From NCBI GenBank assembly GCA_001910725.1, contig MJGA01000006.1:1736001-1800000 (forward strand): a stretch of DNA of 64,000 bases. Reading direction: 5' to 3'. The position numbers were made by a program, and so were the translations under genes. Below are positions 42,859 through 54,085 of the stretch, one piece after another. Under the pieces are notes generated by a model. It did no database searches, had not been told where the DNA came from, and worked only from the letters and a program-made list of their open reading frames with translations. Position 1 is the first letter of the stretch; each line of letters begins with the position of its first letter. Source of the DNA: Phanerodontia chrysosporium (taxonomy: Eukaryota; Basidiomycota; Agaricomycetes; Polyporales; Phanerochaetaceae).

Positions 42859-45295
42859 TCAGGACTGGTCCATGGGCGACCGAGGGCGTCCGCGCTCCCC
42901 AGAGATGAGCACGTTCGGTACGCTCCCCCTCCGCTGCTCGAGCACGTGCGCGGGCGGGCCGCGCTCGGCGCGCCCCTCCTCGTCCGCATCGGGAGAGCGA
43001 CTCGCCCGCCGCTTCTCAGGCGGATGCATGCGCCCGTGGCGCTCGCCCGACAGGCGGCGCGCGAGGCCGGGCCGCTCGGGGCCCCCGACGCGCCGGGCGC
43101 ACCGAGCGTCGTGTGGCTGAGCGAGCTGCGCGTTGAGGACGTCGGCAGCGTCGTCTTCGTGCTCACCGGCGACCAGCTCCCCTTGCTGACCGCGTGCGCG
43201 TGGTGGTGGTGGTGCGACGGCGGCGGCGGCGGAAAGTTGTGCGGCGGGAGCTCGCGCTCGCGCGACGGCAGGTACGAGATCGACGCGCGCGTCGCCGGCG
43301 GACGGTGCTCGGGCGCGGATGCGGGTCCAGCCGCGTTGCGGACACGGACAGCCGGCGGTTCGGGTCGAACGGCACCGGCGATGCGTTCTGCGAGTTCGGG
43401 AAGCTCTGGCCTTCGCTGCCGGGGGAAGACACGCGGCGGACAGGTTCCGGTCTGCGGACGTGGCTGTCGACGGGTGGGAAGGTGTAGCTCTCGGGCGCTA
43501 CGGGTGCGACAGTGGGGCTCGCGCCCTGGTACCCGTTCGCCTTGGCCTTCTGCTTGGACGCCATGCTCGGGCTGTATCCCTGCGGCTTCGTCATGCGCAG
43601 CGCCGTCTCGAGCTCGTCGATTCGCAACCGCAGCCCGTACACCTCCTCACGCATGGCCGCCATCTTCTTCTCGACAATGCTGCTGACCGTGTCCTCGATG
43701 TGCGCTTGCTGCCGCTGCAGATTGGCGATCAATGAACTCGACTTCTGCAGCTGCTCGCCTAGCCAGGACTTGAGGTGCTTCGAGTCCGAGAGCGCATCGT
43801 AGAACATCTCGAAGGGCGCCAAGAACGCAGATTTCTCGCCAGTATAGCCAGGGTGATGCAACGAAGCCGGTGTCGGCGGTACGAGGTTTGACGAGATGGG
43901 GATCGACGCAGTGGGGGGCGATCTCCCGCTGATGCCCGTAGTGCTCCCGCCGCGACCGAGTGGCGCGTCATCCGAGCCTAGTTGGGGTGGGTGGCACCTG
44001 CCCGTTCGAGTACCGTTTGACCGTCTGCCCCGTCTGCAGGACAGGGGGAGACTAGGCAGAGCCATCGACGAATACCTCGGTATCCCTGCGTCTGAGCCCG
44101 AGCGCGAAACCGGAGGCGCGCTCTGAATCGCAGGCTGAAAGTGACTTTCCGTCGTCGCGCGCGGGTTAATGACGATATCAGCGGGCTTGCCTTTCGTGCC
44201 GACCGTAAGCTGACGGCTCGCGCGTCGCCGAGCAAAGCTGATTGGTGGGGGAGGCAGCGCGTGACTTCCACCAGCGGGATTGCTCGAGGTAGAGGCCTGG
44301 GAAGGATGCAGGTGGGTTTGTGTTGGCGGGGAGTCGGTTGCTGGGCGCGGGGGAGGGTGGAGTTGCGCTTGAGACCGCTGTGCCGGTGCAGCCGACCCAG
44401 AGGCAGATGGCGGTGGGCTGGGTTGGCGGGACGACGACGACATGGCTTGTGGAGGAGCCCCGGACGAACCAGCAACAATCGATCGTCGCTGGCCACCAGA
44501 GATCGCAGGGGCGGCGGGGTTGGGACTGCGTCTACCGACCCGTGGAGGAGCCGTCTTGGTGGACGATGGCGGACGTTCGTCCGATGCGGGTGCGTTGACG
44601 ACGTTCACCTCAGGGGGTGCCGTGGGTGCCGGCATGCCAGCGGTGCTGCCCCTCCTTTGCTCGATTAGAGCCTGTTGCTGCTGTTTCAGGCTTATCATGG
44701 ACTTGACTTGCTCTAGCTCCTTGGGATCGTCGCCTCGAATCGTGAAGCCCATGACCACAGGAGAGATGCCGTTGTCGACCGAGGGCCGTCTCACGTCGGT
44801 GTTTATGCCACTAATCGTGACCCTCCGCTTCTTCGATGGGTTGGGGGATGCAGAGGAGGAAGACGGCGTATCGGTCTCCTCCCGGAGTTGTCTCTGCTGC
44901 AAACTCGGGCCGACCGCAGGGAGAGTAGGCAGTGACTCGTTTTCCGTTTCTTGTTTTACTTTCACAGCTGGCCGCGGAGATCGGCGACTACAATGGGCAA
45001 ACAGGGCCCATAAGCATCCGCTGCAGACAAGCAAGTGGCATGCGTGAACGTACTCTGACCCCGACAACTCTCCTCCCTTGTCTGCTGCCACGGCCTCTGA
45101 GTGCAAACGCTTCTTGTTACTGGGCGGCTTCGTCGTCTCCTGGCCCGAGGGCTGCGAGTGCGCAGGCTGATCGGGAGAGGCGCGATGGTGGATAGGAGGG
45201 AGTGAAGTATTCATCTCAGGGATCCGATTCAAAGATGGAGCTCCAAATGTCTGGGCAAACGAGGGCAGAGACTGCGTGGCGGACTGCGTGGTCAT
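42859..45295 (-). CDS. Ser/Pro-rich coiled-coil protein, conserved-looking, unknown function
   Basis: The start is the ATG at 45295 (TTQSATQSLPSFAQTFG). One intron, 44988-45053, joins GGELSGS to RRSPRPAVKVKQE. The long N-terminal half is disordered and Ser/Pro/Gln-rich, with nuclear-type basic clusters NKKRLHSE and NPSKKRRVTISG and a conserved-looking block ISPVVMGFTIRGDDPKELEQ. A coiled coil follows (LKSWLGEQLQKSSSLIANLQ to RLRIDELETALRMTKPQGYS). The C-terminal part needs two frame changes, each repaired by one added base: near 43310-43328, to enter HRPPATRASISYLPSRE, and near 43050, to enter HPPEKRRASRSPDADEEG, ending at TGA 42859. A region around 44000-44040 may also be off frame. Probably nuclear; possibly a transcriptional or chromatin adaptor, but that is inference. 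Confidence 0.68.
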
Positions 45296-47166
45296 GTCGT
45301 AGTGGATGCTGGCGAAGAGCGACAAGGGACGCAAGGTCTCTCTTCTGCGGGCGGAAGCAAATCCTTTCGGTCGTTAAAGGCGTCGGCAAGGCAGCGAGAG
45401 CGAGCAGGGGAAGGCGTCTTGCAACTGCCACCCGTGGTCGGTCGGACGGGGGGAGATGGTGGCAGTGCGAAAAGAGAGGGAGAGCAGATGGAACAGGTCA
45501 AAGATCAACGACGAAAAGGAAGGGCTGGAAGTGGACGCCGTCAATTATACAAGGTTCGTCTGCCTACGTCCCTCGCGTAATCCAAAAGTCCTCGTTCACT
45601 CGACGACCGGGTATCAGCAAGAGCAAAAGAGCCTGAACACACCCGACAGCTGCCTCCCTGCTTTTTGCCCGCTTTTTTGTCTAGCTGTTTTTTTCAGGAG
45701 GTCGAGGGGCCTAGCATCGCCGGATGGGGATCAGAGCATACAGACGGCACACATATTGGAGATCAGAACAAGGCTGCCTTCTGCTATCCTCCGACATGTC
45801 CCACCCCCCTACGTCTCCATATTCCATCATGCAAATGCCACCGCTCAATCAGACAACTGCCGCAGTCCGCATCTGCTCGCAGCTGACGGTGTGGATTCCA
45901 CCAGAGAACATCCAGTTTCCCACTAGCCATGAACGTCCGGCGTTATCACCCCTCGGGAGCCTCTCGCGACGTTGTGGTTGCCTGCTCCTCCGCTAACACA
46001 TTGCTCTATCGCACAGTCTAGAATGCGGCTCGCGCTCCGTGTACACGACCCTCGTCTCCCCGTTTAGGCTCGTGCGTACAAAGCATTCCCACCGCCCGGC
46101 CGCCTGGGGGAAACGCCATGTATTGCCATCCCACCCCTGCAGGTCAAGCGTACGAGACTACAAGGGCGTCCTTGACACCAGTATGGCAAGCCCAGCGCGC
46201 GACTGCCATGTCCCTCGCATGACCGAGGAGCCCCGTCTGGCACGCAGGGTCGCAATCTGTCGCAGTCCAGCTGCCGCAATCAGCGTTTCCTCGACCCCGC
46301 GTTCACATGCTCCAGAGCCTCTCGTAATCGGTCCCGAGTGCTCCTCCCGAATCCGTAGCGGATATCTGCGGTTCGGCGCGGTGCACAATGCGAATCGTAG
46401 GCCCGCTAAGGCGGCCTAAAATGGTGAGTTTGTTACCAAAATGGTCGTCGTGATATGCTCAGGCAACAGTCAGCAGTCCACGCACGCTGCGATTTTTTTG
46501 GTCTTCGCGGAACCCTTGCATCTGTTGGAGGCAGCCTGTTGTCCCGAGGAAAGGCAGCACAGTTCCGCAGTACCGGATAGAGTTCCCGTACCGCAGCCTG
46601 AACCTCTCCGTCTCGGATGTCCGTTGTCACCCTGCGAACGTCCCGGTTGCAGTGCGATGGCCCAGGGCCAATGATCTTCTAGTGAGCCGGAAATCTCGCG
46701 TGTCCGCGCTAATGCTCGAGTCTAGTCCACCGGTGTTCTAATAGCGAGGACCGTATGTTCGAATCGCGGAGCGACAAAGGTGGGAACAGAAGTACAAGCT
46801 TCGAAGATGGGGAATCACGTCAACCCCATCGTCAGCATGATACACTGTACGCAGACATACTACGATGAGAAGATAGTGGGAGGGTCCATCGCGTGTGAGA
46901 TCGCGTCGCTGGTTGAACCGCGCATGGAAGATCGTGGAATGCCTCTGCCGAGCGCATACGTGTGGCAAGGATAGAGAAGCAAAGCTATCAAGCTAATGCA
47001 ACAGCATCTAGGCGTCTGATTCAAAAGGATATAGACTGTCTTCGTGATGAATCGGCGGAGCGAGCAAAATGAAATGGCTGGAAAATGAGCGTGAGAGAGA
47101 TCTTGATGAGCGAAAGGCGTGATGGCAACATACAAGCAGGCAGGTAAGCAAACGGGCGCAAAGACG
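45296..47166. other. Intergenic region without a supported gene
   Basis: Several short plus-strand frames occur between 45.2 and 46.4 kb, but none has domain or splice support. A GTTCGAATC word near 46750 prompted a tRNA check that failed. Confidence 0.45.
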
Positions 47167-48764
47167 TCATGCAGCTTCAGACTTTCGCTTCTTCTTGCGC
47201 ACGGCTAAGACAGTGACAGGCTGAACGGCAGCAACACCGGACGTGCCGTCCGCCCCGGCCGCAGAAACCTTGGGCGCCAGCGGTGGGTTGTTTACTGCGA
47301 CGGTCCCGTAGATGTGCGAGCGGTACGTTTCGAGCGATGCGGTCGGCTCGGGGAAAGGATTCGGGGAGACGTCAGGCAGCGCTCCGCTGCCTTTCGGCGG
47401 AGGTGTGCGGGGCACGTCGAGCGCCACGCCCGCGGGCGAGGGCTCCGGCGTCGAGTCGCGCTGGAAGAGGAGAGGCGCGAGCGACGTCGGGCTCCGTGCG
47501 GCCTCCGTCGCCGTCGTGCTGGCGATGTTCTCGCACAGGCCTTTGATGGACGCCTCGAGCGTTTCGGTCGACTTCGCTGCCCGCTGGGCGGTCGAGAATT
47601 CAACACCGTTCAGCAGCGTTGCGACGACGCGGCGCAGGAGGCCCGGCGAGACCTGGCCAGGCTGAGGGGCAAGGGGCGACGGCGCTGCGTGTGCAGATGA
47701 GGTGTCGGACGCGGGCGAGGCGATGCCAATGGTGAAGAATCCTGTCACCGCCCCTGCGACACACTCCTGTCGGAAGGACATGCGCTCCCAGAACTCGTCA
47801 GTAGAGCATTTGGCGAGTTCTCCGTCGGGCTTGTGCTCCTTGTGCTCCTTGTGCTCCTTCGCCGCCTTCGGAGTTTCCTCCGGAGCTAGCAGCGCTTTCT
47901 CCTTCGACTCAGTCCTACTGAGCGTCCGCGATCGCTTGCGCTCTGGCGAGCGTATAGCGTCTCCTTCTGTAGTATGGGCGATCTCGTCCATGAAACGCGA
48001 CTTCGGATCATCTTCAAAGGAGGGAATGTAGTGCCCTAGGTTGTGTGATCCCTGAGCTTTTGGACATGGCAGCGGGATGTCGCTGTGGGAGTAAGGATGT
48101 CCATACGTCCATTGTATTGGCGAGGCGGCGGGGTCAGCTGGAGAAGCGACATGGAGCGAGTTGATGGCCTCGAGCTCACTGTAGCCAGGCAAGAGATAGT
48201 ACGCGCGAATTGTGGCGTCCCGCTCCTTCGACTTCAACCCTGCCGCAACCTCTCCCAGCACGCGTCTCCACCAAGCACAGAGCTTCACATCCGAGAGCGG
48301 CTTCTTGCCTGGATGGTCAGCCGAGTTGGGAAAGAGATACTGGTTCTGTGCGCGCGCGAAGAGCTGGATCCAGAGCGTGTCGACGCGGATGGGCCGGGTA
48401 GCGGGATCGGCGTAGTAGCTCAGCAACGCCTTCACGAGTGTAGAGGTCGGTGACGGAAACATACCCTGACCGGTGGAATCGACCTTCGAGACGTAGAGAA
48501 TGCCGCACGACGTTGTTGGGACATTGTATGCAGAGACCTCTACCGCAGACACGAGCTGCCTCGGGGCGTCCGGGCCCGCCTGCTCTGATAGCAGCACGAG
48601 CACCTCTTGCAGGTATACCCGCGGTCGCGGGTGAGCGTAAGGGAAGAGCCAGTATGTTTGCGTGGGGAGGAAACTAAGACATGAACATGGAATTCGCGAG
48701 TCCCGGGCAGTGTGGCGAGTGCGCTCAGGAGCGCGTCGCGCAGGCTCGCGGTCGACGTCAGCAT
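47167..48764 (-). CDS. RTT109: Histone acetyltransferase Rtt109 (KAT11), H3K56-type
   Basis: Acetylates newly made histone H3 (K56, also K9/K27) with the chaperones Asf1 and Vps75 during S phase. The ATG at 48764 begins LTSTASLRDALLSALATLPG. The KAT11 core is then recognisable: YLQEVLVLLSEQ, TTSCGILYVSKVDSTG, RVDTLWIQLFARAQNQYLFP, LCAWWRRVL, TYGHPYSHSDIPLPCPK and the catalytic-region motif FEDDPKSRFMDE, then EFWERMSFRQECVAGAVTGFF. The C-terminal 200 residues are Ser/Pro-rich and end in a Lys/Arg cluster (VRKKKRKSEAA), as expected for a nuclear protein. One base is missing near 48649 (between SPRKHTG and LFPYAHPRPRVYLQE), which breaks the printed frame after about 37 residues. Because the rest is well kept, a sequence error is more likely than decay. 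Confidence 0.9.
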
Positions 48765-49263
48765 ATTCGTCACGGTCCTGACTCTTCAGGACGACCTCTG
48801 GGGCAGGTACTTGTCGTGGAGCGGAAGGAGACAGGCATGTGAGAGAGAGCAGCTTCGTTGGCGGTTCGCTGAAAGATGAGAACCGTGCGAATTTCCTGTG
48901 CGTCGCACTAAGCGCGCACCATTTTAGCAGAAATATCACCGAAATTACTTCCGCCCTTACGATGAGCTACTCCGCAAAGCAGACGCAATATGATTAACAA
49001 ATGACAGATAAAGCGTTCTTGTCAAAGACTGTTGAAGTGGATGCAGATCTGTCTGGCGCCAGGGACCAGGAGAATAAGCAAGACTAGCATATCAGAGTTG
49101 TTCGGCGCACCCCAACATTTAGCATTATATGCATAAGCGACGATTGCAAAGGACGACTGCGCACACACATTTATAAACATGATACATCGGAAGTATGAGC
49201 ATTAACAAAGTGATCTGTCTCAGCTCGGGTAGAAATACAGTCTCGCCGAGATTCACAGCGCCC
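48765..49263. other. Spacer between RTT109 and WSC copy 9
   Basis: 5' flank of RTT109 and 3' flank of WSC copy 9. No separate gene seen. Confidence 0.5.
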
Positions 49264-50038
49264 TCAGGCGTACGGGTCATACTTGTATATCTGCATGCGC
49301 CATGACCCGCCACACGTCCAGTAGTACCCTGCGAGGCAGCGCACATTGCAGTCCGAGGCTGGTGCAGCCTGCGGAACGACGTTGTCTGCATATCCCGTGC
49401 CGCAGTAGCACTCGTCGCCATACTCGAGTCCCGCGTACGTGTACCCGAGCGAGGCACAGTGCATCGTGCACGTCAGTGGGCGCGCAGTGTCGTTGCTGTA
49501 CGAGACCACGACGTTCGCAAGTACGCGCGAGGGAGTGTCGACGGCGCATGGGATGTCAATCACCCAGCCGTCTGCGAATTGGTCTGTGCCGGGGCCGAGC
49601 AGCCCTGTTTCTGGGCCGTCGCAATCCACGGCAGCGCAGACTGTACAATGCAGTGTATCAGATACGGGAAGTGCACAACACTGCATCAACATATACAGAC
49701 AGCTCGTAGACGCACAGCACGTGGGGTAGAACGTCGGTTCGAGATATATTGCACTGGACAAAAGCTGTGTCAGCATGTTGACAGTGGTCACAGCTGAAGT
49801 AAATGACATACCAATAGTTCGTCGCACTACTGTATGGTTCTACAGAGTCGGCAATGAGAACATTCGGAGGAGCTGTGAGTTCGCAGTACTCGGTCCAGAA
49901 GTACGCATTATCCGAATACGGCCTTATCAAGGGGGAGCAAACTGCGTATGGGCGCTCAGGAGGACACGGAGGTCCTGCAGAAGTGACTGAGAGGGTCGGT
50001 ATCAGAATAACAAGTGCGAGGGCGTAGGTAGAGAGCAT
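49264..50038 (-). CDS. WSC array copy 9 (detached): secreted protein, Cys-rich module plus one WSC domain (intact)
   Basis: Exons 49812-50038, 49701-49753 and 49264-49640 give 218 residues. Signal peptide (ALALVILIPTLSVTSA), group B-like module (C-x8-C-x17-C: PYAVCSPLIRPYSDNAYFW, later FYPTCCASTS), one WSC domain (FADGWVIDIPCAVDTPSRVL, YTYAGLEYGDECYCGTGY, CLAGYYWTCGGSW, MQIYKYDPYA). Intron phases match the array. It is about 10 kb away from copy 8, beyond RTT109, on the opposite strand and more diverged (an Asn-Asp-Thr glycosylation site and an extra TARPL insertion in the WSC domain), suggesting an older duplicate of the group B lineage. Confidence 0.85.
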
Positions 50039-51533
50039 AGTTCAGGCCTTGAGGTGGTGAACAGGTCGCTGCTCGATATCGTATCAAGGTCGGCTCTTAT
50101 GCCTCAGACCAGGCCACGTGCAGACGCCAGGCACTCATAGTTGGCATTTGACGGTCCGCAGTGAGGCGTATACATCAGCCCTGGATAGGTAGACGTTGCA
50201 GTGCAATTGCAGGCCCACGAGGCCTTGCACAATCCCGAGATCCATGAGTGCCTGACAGGCTGACAGCGGCGATATCTGGGCTTGAGGGTAAGTGATCAGC
50301 ACAGCTTCAAAGCGCCGCATATGGCCCCGATAAGCACGCACTTTGTGGCCTTACATACAACTGTGACCTTGTCTGCTGAGGTGGTCAGCTCGCTTTCTGA
50401 GTGAAGATGGTCCAGGCTCAGGCTGTTAGGTCGGCGGTTATCGAGAAGCAGAAGCTAGTGCGAACTATGGCACAGCCTGGAGCATAGGCGCACGATGACA
50501 TCTTAACGCACGTGGCTAGTCCTATTGACAGACCGTGCGCTATGTGAGGCCCTGCGCAGATGTTGAACAACCGGGTGGCAGGCGTGCGAATGAGCTGCCA
50601 TAGAGATCGAGAAGCGCCCAAGCGCCACAAAGCTGCCGGCCCACCGGCGACTAAGGAACACCGAGAAAATCATGACGGTCTCTCTCCAGCCGTGTTACAA
50701 ACTGCACCATGTTGCACAGGTATGCCTGCAGAGGCTACAGTGGACGAAGGCGAAGGAACGCCAAGGCGTTTCAGCCTTTCCGGCTGCGTTCGATGCTGTA
50801 TTCCTAGCCAATCTTGGTCCACAGAGTCGATAGACATTTCAGCAGCCTGAGTAATCGCATGTTGGAATGCACATGGATTGCTCTGTAATCTCGATGGATC
50901 ATTGCTTATAGGCCGATGCCACAGAACAACGAGGCCTCCGTCCTGCGCTAGTGTGCCTGGAAATTTCTTGTCGCATCAAATACCCGTCGGCCAGGAAGAG
51001 GCCAGGAGGCGGACCTCGGGAGATACGCTGCAGTATGAGCCCAACGAGGCCCACTGAGCTTTCCTGAAAAACATCCACCAGGTACCATCGCAGGATGTAG
51101 CCTGAGATCGTGACCATGGCAACTGGGTCTTCTAGCACGTCTGGACCAACCTTCGGCAGCGGTGAGGTCATGGCATGGCATGCCAATCCGCACCGCCAGT
51201 TTCCGTGCGAATTGCAACACACCGCTCTGAAATACGCTTGTTTCGATTGGCGTCGCGCTGCAAGGTTGGGCGGCATCGGACGCCGCTTCGGACTGTTGCA
51301 GATTTAGGATCTGCAGTGTACGTGGGCGCCCGGTCCTTGATGGTTTGATGGCAAGCCGTATGCTACTCATGTTGGGTTTACCCGGACAGCCAATCTCGTG
51401 CAGCTTCGTGATTCCAGCAAAGCTTTCCAACGCCGCGGCCGCACGGTTTATACAATCATGATTTGCTTTCGACTGCCCTACGGCCGTGCGGCGCATAGGC
51501 AACCGCATGCCAAGCGACGCCCACATGTTTCAA
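50039..51533. other. Intergenic region without a supported gene
   Basis: Two overlapping minus-strand frames (50899-51276 and 50948-51526) have some protein-like stretches (VAMVTISGYILRWYLVDVFQ; INRAAAALESFAGITKLHEI) but no start, splice or family support. They may be relics. Confidence 0.4.
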
Positions 51534-51540
51534 TTATATA
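51534..51540 (+). promoter_or_regulatory. TATA box of the P450 gene
   Basis: TTATATA, 118 nt upstream of the ATG at 51658, followed by a C/T-rich leader. Confidence 0.55.
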
Positions 51541-51657
51541 GGTCTCGCCGCTCTAGCACTGCACGATAACTACCTTCTTCCCCCACCTTCTTCCCTTCGA
51601 CTGACCCCTTTTAAGAGCTTTCTCGTCTCTAGTCCGTTCGTTTGATATCGACACACC

Positions 51658-53735
51658 ATGCCGTCAGGCATCCTTGGGCAGCTGCAGTCACTGCCTGCTA
51701 AGCTTACAGCTCAAGATGCAACGCTCGTAACGGTCTTCTTTGGCCTCGTGAGTGCAGCCTTTTATCTACGCTGTTCGGAGACTCACCACCAGTCGTAGGT
51801 TGCGCATGTCATCTTCAAGATATGGGAGCCAATGCAAGCCAGAATCGTCTCCTTGCTCGTCATTATCGCGCCTCTGCTCCTCTCGACTCTGTTCATTCCG
51901 CACTATGGCACCGTCTCGGGCGTGTTCCGCTCGTTCGCAATCTACCTGACGACGCTCGTGTCCTCGATTGTTGTCTACCGTCTCTCGCCGTGGCACCCGC
52001 TCGCGCGGTACCCGGGACCCCTCCTCGCCAAGGTCACGAAGCTCTACCACGCGCTGATGGTGAGCAAGGGCAAGCAGCACGTCTACATCAAAGCGCTGCA
52101 CGACCAGTACGGCGACATCGTGCGCATCGGGCCCAACGAAGTGTCCATCCGCGACGCCGCATGCATCCAGCCGCTCATGGGCGCGCAGGGCCTTGCCAAG
52201 GGACCGAGTGCGTATCTCCCCTCTCGGGGGCGTTCCCGCATGTCGACGGTATGCCCGTCCGCTGACACCCGCCCGCAGGCTGGAGCGGCCGTTCCATGTT
52301 CCCGCCCATCTCGCCTCTGATCGGCATCCGGGACCCCGCGGAGCACGCGCGGCGCCGGCGGCCCTGGAACCGCGCCTTCAACACGAACGGGATCAAGGAG
52401 TTCATGCCCACGATTCAGACCCGCGTGCAACAGCTCGCCGAGCACCTTGGCGAGCGCCACGGCCAGGCGCTCGACCTCGCGGAGTGGTTCAGCTTCTTCA
52501 CGTATGACTTCATGGGCGACATGATGTGCGTGCTCTCCGATGTCATGCTAAGCATTTGCTGAGCGGAACCCCCTAGCTTTGGTGGCTGGACGGAGATGAT
52601 GCGCGACGGTGGGGACCTCCAGGGCTTGTGGACGCGCGTGAAGGCCGGCCTGCAGTACGTCTCCCGTTCCCGCTCGCTGAAACATGTCGCTGATCCTGTG
52701 TGCGCCAAGTGCTGGCATGGTCCCCGAACACGTGCCCTGGGTGGCGTATTACGCAAAAAAGATCCCAAGCGTGGTCCGCAAGGTCTCTGAGATGCGAGGC
52801 ATGGGCATCTCGCGTGCGAAGATGCGGTACCAGCAGGGCTCGACGTCCAAGGACCTGTTCTACTACCTGGTGAGCACCGGTCCGCTCTCCCAATAGCGCG
52901 GCACGCATTGACCACGCGGTGTCAGAGCAACGAAGACGGGTCCGAGAAGGTGACGCCCCCGCCGGAGGTCGTGACGTCGGACGGCGCTCTCGCGCTCGTG
53001 GCTGGCTCAGACACGACATCGAGCGTCCTCAGCAACCTGTTCTACTGCCTCCTCCGCGACCCTGTGTCGTACAAGCGCCTGCAGGAAGAAGTTGACAAGT
53101 TCTACCCGCCCGGCGAGAACTCGCTGGATCCCCGCCACATCAACAACATGCCGTTCCTCGAGGCCGTCATGTAAGTCTTGCGCGCCTGCGCTTCTCGACA
53201 GGACCATGTCTAACACGGCCTCATCAGCAACGAAGCCATGCGCCTGTACCCGGTCGTTCCGAGCGGAAGCCAGCGTTCGCCAGAGATAGGCAAGGGCGGC
53301 CGCGCCGTCGGCCCATAGTACGTTCCTTGATTCTCAATTCCGCTTCAGCAACTGACAGAGGACCCTCGCAGCTATATCCCCGAGGGCAACCAGGCGCGCG
53401 TCCACTTCTGGTCCGTCTTCCGCGACTCGCGCAACTTTTCGCACCCGGAGACGTTCTGGCCGGACCGGTGGCTCATCGCCGAGGGCCTGCAGGAGTCGCC
53501 GGAGAAGATCACGCACAACGCCAACGCGTTCGTACCCTTCTCGTTTGGCCCCGCGAACTGCGTCGGCAAGAACCTCGCGATCCAGGAGATGCGCCTCGCC
53601 GTGACGCACCTCATGCACAAGCTCAACTTCCGCTTCGCGGACGGCTTCAACCCCGACGAGTGGGACAGCCAGATCCAGGACGTGACCGTGATGCAGCTCG
53701 GCAAGCTGATGGTCGTCGTCGAGCGCAGGGACTAG
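51658..53735 (+). CDS. Cytochrome P450 monooxygenase, membrane anchored
   Basis: A haem-thiolate monooxygenase of the endoplasmic reticulum. Eight phase-consistent exons give 560 residues: 51658-51747, 51799-52207, 52279-52525, 52577-52654, 52710-52869, 52926-53170, 53228-53317 and 53372-53735. The N-terminus carries several hydrophobic segments (IVSLLVIIAPLLLSTLFI, IYLTTLVSSIVVYRLS), then the Pro-rich hinge RYPGPLLAKVTKLYHA and GDIVRIGPNEVSI. The I-helix oxygen motif is AGSDTTSS; the K-helix E-x-x-R is EAMRLYP, formed across intron 6; the PERF-like motif is FWPDRW; the haem loop is FSFGPANCVGKNLA, with its axial Cys. All landmarks are intact. Style is that of basidiomycete secondary-metabolite or xenobiotic P450s; the family number and substrate cannot be set from sequence alone. 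Confidence 0.93.
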
Positions 53736-54085
53736 GATTAGAATAGTATTTATGTATTTAGAGGGAGGCATTTCTTATATCGAACTACAGCACCTTCGTG
53801 GCGTTCGACAGGGTTGATGTACTTTCCGCCGACCTACTCGGAGTTACCCTTTTCGGACGGAACATTCATCGCCCTCAAGTGCGGAAGCGAGGTGGTCGGT
53901 TTTTGGCCAGCCGTTTTCTGCAGCCACCCGGCCCCGGCGGAAGGGTTCGACCTGTGCGAGAGTCGAGACCACTTTCGGCTGCTCTGTCCGCCCGTATATC
54001 GAATATAATTGACATGGGGTAGGTCGCTGAAGGCTGTAGGAGTACTACAAAGGTGGGAGCGCAAGACATGTCCTCTTCGACGCAG
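53736..54085. other. Convergent spacer between P450 and SEN54
   Basis: Shared 3' flank of two converging genes. No feature recognised beyond short frames. Confidence 0.5.

Noticed and set aside
46690..46775. Possible tRNA because of a GTTCGAATC word
   Set aside because: The flanking bases do not pair into a T-arm, and no A-box or acceptor stem can be drawn.
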